From NCBI GenBank assembly GCA_938034715.1, contig CALHMM010000039.1, positions 1 through 6,567 of the forward strand: a stretch of DNA of 6,567 nucleotides, given 5' to 3'. This document shows, piece by piece, positions 1 to 4,040 of this stretch; position 1 is the first letter of the stretch, and each line of letters begins with the position of its first letter. Below the pieces are notes generated by a model that saw nothing but the letters and a program-made list of their open reading frames with translations, ran no database searches and had not been told where the DNA came from. The stretch is from Minisyncoccota bacterium. Its GTDB lineage: Bacteria; Patescibacteriota; Minisyncoccia; Moranbacterales; GCA-2747515. The translations under genes were made by a program, and so were the position numbers.

Positions 1-2
1 AC

Positions 3-8
3 TATAGT
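3..8 (+). promoter_or_regulatory. Possible -10 element of pta promoter
   Basis: A TATAGT hexamer (overlapping TATAAA at 8-13) lies about 20 bases before the pta ATG. Transcription starting around base 15 would give a leader of about 14 nt with no Shine-Dalgarno. This matches the short leaders of the other first genes in the window. The -35 region would lie outside the window, so the call is tentative. Confidence 0.35.
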
Positions 9-28
9 ATAAAAACGAACAAATTATT

Positions 29-910
29 ATGAAAAAAACCATTCTCCTACCTGAAATTGAGCTAGATCCTCGTGTAAAAAGAGCGCAAGAAACCTTTCGA
101 GACTCTGACTCCGTTAGAGTACTGAGTCCTTCAGATGTGGCCGAAACAAAAAATCTAGGTGATCTATTGATCTCGACACTGCGGAGCAAAAAAAAGTTCA
201 AAGATAGTACACAAGAAGAGTGTATCAAAATCATCGAAAATTCTCCTTTGGTCAAAGCAGCACTTCTCCTTGATCTTGAATACGCCGATGGCTTAGTAGC
301 GGGAGCACATTACACCACAGCCGATGTTTTACGCGCTGGAATCCATATCATTGGCATGTCAGAGGGATCCAGTACCGCATCCAGCAGCTTTCTCATGACG
401 ATGTCAGATGGCAGAAAGTTCATTTTTAGTGACTGTGCAGTCATTGCACACCCCACACCGATACAACTAGCAGAAATTGCGATTGCATCCGTAAATACTG
501 CAGCTACGCATCACATAGATGAGCCCTCCGTTGCATTTCTCTCCTTCTCTACTCTTGGGAGTGCCGCAGATGAAACTATTGAAACAATACAAGAAGCAAT
601 GAATCTCTTAAAGGATCACCCGTCATACAATGGATTTCCATTTGCAGGAGAGGTACAATTCGACACAGCGATCATACCGCAAGTCGCCCAAAAAAAAGCA
701 CCCGACAGTCCACTAGTAAATAAACCTGCCAACGTCCTCATCTTCCCAGATCTAAACTCCGCAAACATCACTTACAAAGCAGTAGAGCGTTTAGCTGGAG
801 CAAAAGCTACAGGACCATTCCTTCAAGGATTCAAAAAACCTATCAACGACCTCTCCCGGGGATGCAGTGTGAGTGACATCATAGAAATGATTAACGCCAC
901 AGCTCAATAA
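29..910 (+). CDS. pta: Phosphate acetyltransferase (phosphotransacetylase)
   Basis: Cytoplasmic enzyme interconverting acetyl-CoA plus phosphate and acetyl phosphate plus CoA; with acetate kinase it yields ATP and acetate. The C-terminal half is diagnostic of the PTA/PTB family: LSFSTLGSA (171-179), AGEVQFDTAI (206-215), KAPDSP (223-228), IFPDLNSANITYK (238-250), GPFLQG (262-267) and NDLSRG (273-278). The N-terminal half has ADGLVAGAHYTTADVLRAG (86-104) and FSDCAV (133-138). Ser276, Arg277 and Asp283 match, with identical spacing, the Ser309/Arg310/Asp316 active-site group known from the Methanosarcina thermophila enzyme. At 293 aa it is somewhat shorter than the usual roughly 325-335 aa, with the shortfall in the N-terminal part. 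The ATG at 29 is the natural start, but no Shine-Dalgarno precedes it. No ackA is visible. It ends at the bidirectional hairpin at 943-973. Family assignment is secure; strict acetyl (rather than other acyl) specificity is inferred. Confidence 0.95.
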   Translation: MKKTILLPEIELDPRVKRAQETFRDSDSVRVLSPSDVAETKNLGDLLISTLRSKKKFKDSTQEECIKIIENSPLVKAALLLDLEYADGLVAGAHYTTADVLRAGIHIIGMSEGSSTASSSFLMTMSDGRKFIFSDCAVIAHPTPIQLAEIAIASVNTAATHHIDEPSVAFLSFSTLGSAADETIETIQEAMNLLKDHPSYNGFPFAGEVQFDTAIIPQVAQKKAPDSPLVNKPANVLIFPDLNSANITYKAVERLAGAKATGPFLQGFKKPINDLSRGCSVSDIIEMINATAQ

Positions 911-942
911 ACCATGCATGCAAAGCATCCAAAATCATCAAA

Positions 943-973
943 ACAAAACCGTTGCCTTTTGCAACGGTTTTGT
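943..973. terminator. Bidirectional intrinsic terminator (pta and sORF1)
   Basis: Perfect 13-bp inverted repeat (943-955 with 961-973, arm ACAAAACCGTTGC) around a 5-nt loop. On the minus strand the hairpin is followed by a T-rich stretch, which suits termination of the small ORF at 996-1103. On the plus strand it lies 33 nt after the pta stop, and its right arm ends in TTTTGT. It sits between convergent genes, so it probably serves both. Its arms resemble those of the hairpin at 1229-1258. Confidence 0.85.
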
Positions 974-995
974 AATGATCCTCATTTTGACAAAG

Positions 996-1103
996 CTACG
1001 CTCCAGGAATCGTCAAAATTGAAAGATTTGATGCCGAAAGTAACAAAGTAAAGAAAAATGCTAGTATTCCAGCTCCAGAAAAAATAAGCAATAAATTGTT
1101 CAT
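996..1103 (-). CDS. Small hydrophobic protein, 35 aa (sORF1, tandem paralogue)
   Basis: ATG at 1103, TAG at 996-998, 35 residues. I do not recognise the family. The peptide is almost wholly hydrophobic from residue 4 to 33 and is likely a single membrane-spanning helix. It carries FSGxGxxAFFxxLLxSAxN at residues 8-26, shared with the 32-aa ORF at 1273-1371. The two align without gaps from Met1 to Asn26, with 14 of 26 identical and mostly conservative replacements. Shared residues use different codons (Ser9 is TCT here and AGC in the partner; Ser23 is TCG and TCT; Ala24 is GCA and GCT), which argues for selection on protein. It has its own promoter (1132-1159) and terminator (943-973), giving a predicted transcript of about 180 nt. 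The leader of about 21 nt has no Shine-Dalgarno. Function is unknown; a small membrane regulator or membrane-active peptide is only a guess. Confidence 0.65.
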   Translation of the reverse strand: MNNLLLIFSGAGILAFFFTLLLSASNLSILTIPGA

Positions 1104-1131
1104 AAAAATATGTAAACGATTGAAGAATAAT

Positions 1132-1159
1132 ATTATATCATAATAATGATATTTGTCAA
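1132..1159 (-). promoter_or_regulatory. Sigma70-type promoter of sORF1 (extended -10)
   Basis: On the minus strand TTGACA (1154-1159), a 16-bp spacer, then TATAAT (1132-1137). TG one base before the -10 box makes an extended -10 (TGATATAAT). Both hexamers match consensus exactly. Transcription should begin near 1125, about 21 nt before the ATG at 1103. The spacer is nearly the same as in the promoter at 1403-1430. Confidence 0.8.
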
Positions 1160-1228
1160 GCAAATTTCAATCAAACAGTAAGAAGAGTGCAAGCTGACTG
1201 CTAGTCCAAAAGAAGATGAGAGAAATAC

Positions 1229-1258
1229 ATAAAAACGTTGCCGTAGCAACGTTTTTAT
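1229..1258 (-). terminator. Intrinsic terminator of sORF2
   Basis: Perfect 13-bp inverted repeat (1229-1241 with 1246-1258, core AAAAACGTTGC) with a 4-nt loop CGTA. On the minus strand the right arm ends in five T residues. It lies 14 nt past the stop codon of the small ORF at 1273-1371. The arms resemble those of the hairpin at 943-973 (AAAACGTTGC against AAACCGTTGC), as expected if the whole unit was duplicated. Confidence 0.8.
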
Positions 1259-1272
1259 AACTCTCACGAACT

Positions 1273-1371
1273 CTATGACATAGCGGCAAGTCCGTTTGTA
1301 GCAGAAAATAGTAATGAAAGAAAAAATGCAATCATTCCTATTCCGCTAAATGCTTGAGGAAAATTTTTCAT
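1273..1371 (-). CDS. Small hydrophobic protein, 32 aa (sORF2, tandem paralogue)
   Basis: ATG at 1371, TAG at 1273-1275, 32 residues, family not recognised. Residues 8-26 carry FSGxGxxAFFxxLLxSAxN, the pattern shared with the 35-aa ORF at 996-1103. The first 26 residues align without gaps, and the C-terminal tails diverge. A hydrophobic stretch at about 11-24 is suitable for one membrane helix; there is one lysine near the start and no strong cleavage site. It has its own promoter (1403-1430) and terminator (1229-1258), giving a predicted transcript of about 170 nt with a leader of about 24 nt and no Shine-Dalgarno. In both copies the bases before ATG read CATATTTT. Codon choice at conserved residues differs between copies, favouring real translation. 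An alternative is a pair of non-coding RNAs, but that does not explain the protein-level conservation. Confidence 0.65.
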   Translation of the reverse strand: MKNFPQAFSGIGMIAFFLSLLFSATNGLAAMS

Positions 1372-1402
1372 AAAATATGCATTAATAAATGAATGTTCAA
1401 TT

Positions 1403-1430
1403 ATTATAGCATAATTATGATATTTGTCAA
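1403..1430 (-). promoter_or_regulatory. Sigma70-type promoter of sORF2 (extended -10)
   Basis: On the minus strand TTGACA (1425-1430), a 16-bp spacer, then TATAAT (1403-1408), with TGC before the -10 box giving an extended -10. Start of transcription is expected near 1396. From TTGACA through the -10 box it differs from the promoter at 1132-1159 at only two spacer positions. Confidence 0.8.
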
Positions 1431-1481
1431 TATTATTGTATTATATAATAATACGCAATATTTGATGAAACCCTAATAAAT

Positions 1482-1502
1482 AAAGGCCGAAAGAGGTCCT
1501 TT
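1482..1502 (-). terminator. Probable weak terminator of the lipoprotein gene
   Basis: AAAGGCC (1482-1488) pairs with GGTCCTTT (1495-1502), a 7-bp stem with one bulged base and a 6-nt loop. On the minus strand it is followed by ATTTATTA. It lies 26 nt after the lipoprotein stop codon. The stem is short and the T tract imperfect, so termination may be partial. Confidence 0.5.
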
Positions 1503-1527
1503 CTCTCTACAATCCCCACCAGAATCC

Positions 1528-2091
1528 TTACTGCGATCCATTAAAACATTCCTGCACTTGCGAATTGTACGTTCCGCCCCCATTAATACACTCTTTTCTC
1601 TTGACAGTCAGATCATCATCAGAATCAAGAATCTCCAGCTTGGTTGAACCTGCATCTTTTCCTTCAAGCTTTTTTGACTCTTCTTCACTGCTAGCAAAGC
1701 ACTCTCCCATTTCTGTATTGAAAAGTCCACCACCATCTGTACACTCTTTTGCTAAAGCAGCATTCTTCTGCGCCTCTGCTTTTTCCTCAGGAGACAGCTC
1801 AACAACAGGGGCATTTTCGTCAAAAGGTGACGGGATATCAGAAACTGCCTGCGGTATTGCGCCGCTTACACCATTTTGTTCATTTATTGGCTCTTGCTCT
1901 CCAATTTCCTCTTGAACATCTGGAATTTCTTGTACTCGTGCTTGCTCTTGCTCTTGCTCCTGTACTTGAATTGATTCTTCTACGCCAAGAGGAGTATCTA
2001 CAGGCGTTACATCGACGACCTCACCTCCACAACCTGCCAAAAGTATCAGTGAGAATGCAGTTATACTAGACTTCAATAATTTCTTGCTCAT
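1528..2091 (-). CDS. Putative lipoprotein with two Cys-pair repeats
   Basis: 187 residues from the ATG at 2091. An upstream TTG at 2106 is in frame, but the ATG gives the normal signal peptide. Residues 1-20 form a lipoprotein signal (Lys3, Lys4, Lys7, then a hydrophobic core) ending in lipobox LAGC with Cys21, followed by GG. The protein should therefore be lipid-anchored on the outer face of the membrane. A low-complexity Gln/Glu/Pro-rich acidic stretch (about 25-100) looks like a flexible stalk. Two related motifs follow, at 115-132 and 166-183: KEC-x2-GGG-x2-N-x4-ECF, with 11 of 18 positions identical. Each places two cysteines (117/131 and 168/182) that could form a disulfide. The gene upstream in the same direction encodes a protein with a similar motif. 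The family is not recognised. Own promoter at 2118-2146; a weak terminator follows. Confidence 0.8.
   Translation of the reverse strand: MSKKLLKSSITAFSLILLAGCGGEVVDVTPVDTPLGVEESIQVQEQEQEQARVQEIPDVQEEIGEQEPINEQNGVSGAIPQAVSDIPSPFDENAPVVELSPEEKAEAQKNAALAKECTDGGGLFNTEMGECFASSEEESKKLEGKDAGSTKLEILDSDDDLTVKRKECINGGGTYNSQVQECFNGSQ
1942..1959. repeat. Three tandem TTGCTC hexamers inside the lipoprotein gene
   Basis: Three exact 6-bp units in the stalk-coding part of the lipoprotein gene, read on the minus strand as GAGCAA and encoding Glu-Gln repeats. Copy-number change would keep the reading frame and only alter stalk length. Confidence 0.7.
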
Positions 2092-2117
2092 ACTATTATT
2101 CAACAATTACTAAGCCT

Positions 2118-2146
2118 AGTATAGTATTGATTGCGCAATATGACAA
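2118..2146 (-). promoter_or_regulatory. Sigma70-type promoter of the lipoprotein gene
   Basis: On the minus strand TTGTCA (2141-2146), a 17-bp spacer, then TATACT (2118-2123). Expected start is near 2111, about 20 nt before the ATG at 2091, with no Shine-Dalgarno in the leader. The promoter falls in the gap after the gene at 2211-2714, for which I saw no terminator, so some read-through from upstream is possible. Confidence 0.65.
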
Positions 2147-2210
2147 TAAAACCTCACAAATTACACCCCACTAGAAAGCATACCACCTCGATACATTGCA
2201 CAACAAATGA

Positions 2211-2714
2211 CTACAACTTTTTCAAATAAAATTCCTCTGAAAAAACGTCCATAGAGTCATATGCATCAGGAAATGGAGGCGCTTTGAAATAGTGTCCGTA
2301 TACTTCTATAGAGTCGCCAATCTCTACTACATCTACTTGACCAACAGGGGGTAAGTCACCAAACCCAGAAGGGACAGTATCAATAGTGATCTGGCCACCT
2401 CCCAATTTCATGACGATACCAGCATTCCCATCGAAAGAACGATTATCATACGCCCCTATTACCTCTCCACGAACTGTCTTGGTCTTCCCAATGGGAGAAT
2501 CGTTAATCACATCACCGTCTGCAATGATTTTCTGGTCGCCACTAGGATTAGCTGTCACGTTTTGTTTCTTTACACAGATTAATGTATTTCCAGCATCTCG
2601 CAAACCTCCAGCCAATTCACAAGCGCGGAAATGCCTCGTTTCTTGCCACCACATTCCTGCCAAAAAAGAAAGTCCAAAAGCGATGAGCGAAAGAGTGATT
2701 GTATACCTTTTCAT
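2211..2714 (-). CDS. Membrane-anchored protein of unknown function
   Basis: 167 residues, family not recognised. Lys2 and Arg3 precede one hydrophobic segment (about 5-22), so it is either N-terminally anchored or secreted; no lipobox is present. Just outside the membrane is C-x3-GG-x9-C (Cys32 to Cys47), resembling the doubled motif of the lipoprotein at 1528-2091. The C-terminal part (about 78-145) has alternating short hydrophobic strands and glycines (RGEVIGAY, GIVMKLGGGQITI, GDSIEVYGHYF). This looks like a small beta-barrel such as an OB-type fold, which is a guess. Its ATG overlaps the TGA of the preceding membrane-protein gene by 4 bp (ATGA at 2711-2714). It has no Shine-Dalgarno of its own, so translation is probably coupled. 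It is likely the last gene of the operon that begins with the hydrolase. Confidence 0.75.
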   Translation of the reverse strand: MKRYTITLSLIAFGLSFLAGMWWQETRHFRACELAGGLRDAGNTLICVKKQNVTANPSGDQKIIADGDVINDSPIGKTKTVRGEVIGAYDNRSFDGNAGIVMKLGGGQITIDTVPSGFGDLPPVGQVDVVEIGDSIEVYGHYFKAPPFPDAYDSMDVFSEEFYLKKL

Positions 2715-3304
2715 ATTTTTTCAATAATAAGTAACGCATTGTAAGCTATAACACCATTAAAAATTGCATTCCCGACCAAAGCGATGCAAGCTACCGGGAG
2801 CAATTTATACCCAAGTATACCAAGCGGAACAACAACTAGCTCATTTGGCAGTGGAACAACGAGGATCCACACGGCAAAAACGACAAGCGGAAGAAATCTA
2901 CTTTTGTCACGAAGAGTCCGGATACGCACCATATATTTCTGCGTTTTCACGTGTTCTGTGAAACGACGGGAGTACCGACCGAGAAGATAAAAAGCAATAT
3001 CAGTCAATGTGATGACTATTATAATCAAACCAGTTGTTAAAATAGGACTTAGCCCCGCAGCCGTCCACGTCGGCAAAAGTGTCGGCGTAACAATTGGCAC
3101 AAAGTAATTGAAACTATTAAAAAACGTAAAAGCCACGACACCCAGGTAGCCAGCGTTCATTGCGGTATCTTGAACAAGTCTACTGTCAGCAAACTCTCTC
3201 TGTAATAGAAAGATCGCGATCAAGACGACGAGTCCAAATAAAACTCTAAAAATATTCTTACGCATACACATCAAGTATATCACTATAAAGCACTTCCCTG
3301 TCAC
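2711..3304 (-). CDS. VTT/DedA-like integral membrane protein
   Basis: 197 residues from a GTG at 3304; an in-frame ATG at 3265 would give 184 residues beginning MRKNIF. Hydrophobic segments lie at about 19-36, 52-80, 85-108, 138-152 and 166-194. The layout recalls the VTT (SNARE-associated/DedA) family: a proline-bearing possible re-entrant stretch (FNYFVPIVTPTLLP, 65-78), then YLLGRYSRR (106-114), a basic cytoplasmic loop, and a second proline-rich segment with PLPNE (151-155) followed by PLGILGY (160-166). Known members act in membrane-lipid or small-molecule transport; the substrate here is unknown. It lies 20 nt after the hydrolase and overlaps the next gene by 4 bp, so it sits mid-operon. 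A strong GGAGGG (3313-3318) lies 8 nt before the GTG and 4 nt before an out-of-frame ATG at 3308, leaving the start unsettled. VTT membership rests on motif resemblance only. Confidence 0.75.
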   Translation of the reverse strand: MTGKCFIVIYLMCMRKNIFRVLFGLVVLIAIFLLQREFADSRLVQDTAMNAGYLGVVAFTFFNSFNYFVPIVTPTLLPTWTAAGLSPILTTGLIIIVITLTDIAFYLLGRYSRRFTEHVKTQKYMVRIRTLRDKSRFLPLVVFAVWILVVPLPNELVVVPLGILGYKLLPVACIALVGNAIFNGVIAYNALLIIEKI

Positions 3305-3308
3305 TCAT
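3258..3308 (-). CDS. Possible 16-aa leader ORF overlapping the VTT gene start
   Basis: ATG at 3308 lies 4 nt after GGAGGG and opens a 16-codon frame (MSDREVLYSDILDVYA) that stops at TAA 3258-3260. That stop falls inside ATGCGTAA, so it overlaps the in-frame ATG (3265) of the VTT-like gene in a stop-start arrangement typical of translational coupling. The same Shine-Dalgarno could instead serve the GTG at 3304, making this ORF accidental. The composition is not telling and there is no comparison available, so confidence is low. Confidence 0.3.
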   Translation of the reverse strand: MSDREVLYSDILDVYA

Positions 3309-3312
3309 ACAA

Positions 3313-3318
3313 CCCTCC
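3313..3318 (-). promoter_or_regulatory. Strong Shine-Dalgarno GGAGGG before the VTT gene
   Basis: The strongest ribosome-binding sequence noticed before any gene in the window. Spacing is 8 nt to the GTG at 3304 and 4 nt to the ATG at 3308, which are in different frames. The spacing slightly favours the GTG, while the codon type favours the ATG. Confidence 0.6.
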
Positions 3319-3324
3319 AATACA

Positions 3325-3972
3325 CTAAGCTCGAAGAGAGAAATACTGCATAATCGCAGCCAAGACTTCCTTATGCGTTCGCGACGTACGCAAAAATGCA
3401 ATGTGTGTACACGAAATAGTGATATGCCCTACCTCACCTTTCAAGTGTGTATATTCGTCCGGCACAACAGCATCTGCGCGACCACCAAAAGTAAGCACTG
3501 GCACACTACACATCTCAGGAACACCATGAGCATCAATGGACTCTGCTACACCAAAATCTGAGATACCGTGAGGAGAAGCCAAGGTACTCAAAAGCAATAT
3601 ATGGTCTACCTCACGTAAACGACCAATCGCAGCCCGCGCAACAATCCCACCAAATGAATGTCCAATCACCAAAGTTTTCTTTTCATTTCGCAATTCCTCT
3701 ACAGTACGAGAAATCATATGCTCTACCTTCTCTCTCTGGTGGTGAATATAGTATTCTTGAATAGCTACAATCTCAACACGAGGAAAATGCTTACGCAAAA
3801 AAATAATAAAAGGGCGCATGCGCTTGCCGACTGTATTGATACCACACACAAAAACAATACGCTCAAAAGGCACTTGATTATAATGAGCACCAAAAATCCC
3901 TGAAAAACCCCGTCTAACGGCTCGAGCGTGTTCCAAGAATGATGTGAATAAATGCCTCATATTTCCACTCAC
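3325..3972 (-). CDS. Alpha/beta hydrolase family protein
   Basis: 215 residues. A beta strand ERIVFVCGI (37-45) opens the fold. The nucleophile elbow GHSFGG (104-109) gives Ser106 as nucleophile. Asp167 in GGRADAVVPDE is the likely acid, and His190 in SCTHIAFL the likely base (His200 is an alternative). This supports a serine hydrolase of the lipase/esterase type; the substrate cannot be told. There is no signal peptide, so it is probably cytoplasmic, perhaps membrane-associated through the basic amphipathic N-terminus. The start is GTG at 3972, backed by AGGTGA 6 nt upstream; an ATG at 3960 would remove four residues. The gene starts 68 bp after dnaK and just past its terminator, and no convincing promoter was found in the short gap, so it may depend on read-through. 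It heads a probable operon with the VTT-like gene 20 nt downstream. Confidence 0.85.
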   Translation of the reverse strand: MSGNMRHLFTSFLEHARAVRRGFSGIFGAHYNQVPFERIVFVCGINTVGKRMRPFIIFLRKHFPRVEIVAIQEYYIHHQREKVEHMISRTVEELRNEKKTLVIGHSFGGIVARAAIGRLREVDHILLLSTLASPHGISDFGVAESIDAHGVPEMCSVPVLTFGGRADAVVPDEYTHLKGEVGHITISCTHIAFLRTSRTHKEVLAAIMQYFSLRA

Positions 3973-4000
3973 TATAAATCACCTACATTTACTAATCAGC

Positions 4001-4030
4001 AAAAACCAGGGACATAAATCCCTGGTTTTT
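4001..4030 (-). terminator. Intrinsic terminator after dnaK
   Basis: Perfect 12-bp inverted repeat (4001-4012 with 4019-4030, arm AAAAACCAGGGA) around a 6-nt loop. On the minus strand the GC core is followed by TTTTT. It lies 10 nt after the dnaK stop, so it ends the chaperone transcript, fully or in part, before the hydrolase gene. Confidence 0.85.
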
Positions 4031-4040
4031 TACTAAAAGA

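Noticed and set aside
986..991. Plus-strand TTGACA as an antisense promoter
   Set aside because: No acceptable -10 hexamer 16-18 bp downstream.
984..1019. 8-bp inverted repeat ATTTTGAC/GTCAAAAT
   Set aside because: A 20-nt loop and AT-rich stem overlapping the 3' end of sORF1; the 13-bp hairpin next to it explains termination better.
943..1258. CRISPR-like repeats from the two GTTGC hairpins
   Set aside because: Only two copies about 286 bp apart, differing in sequence, each directly after a small ORF; they are terminators.
943..1430. Calling the small-ORF pair a type I toxin-antitoxin system
   Set aside because: Size, hydrophobicity and tandem duplication fit, but no convincing plus-strand promoter for an antisense RNA was found, and the leaders are too short for the usual regulatory structure. 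Kept only as a hypothesis.
1565..2069. Plus-strand open frames opposite the lipoprotein gene
   Set aside because: Low-complexity Ser/Pro/Leu strings produced by the antisense of the repetitive stalk; the minus strand has the signal peptide, lipobox, promoter and terminator.
2147..2210. Terminator after the gene at 2211-2714
   Set aside because: No hairpin with T tract could be found in the gap.
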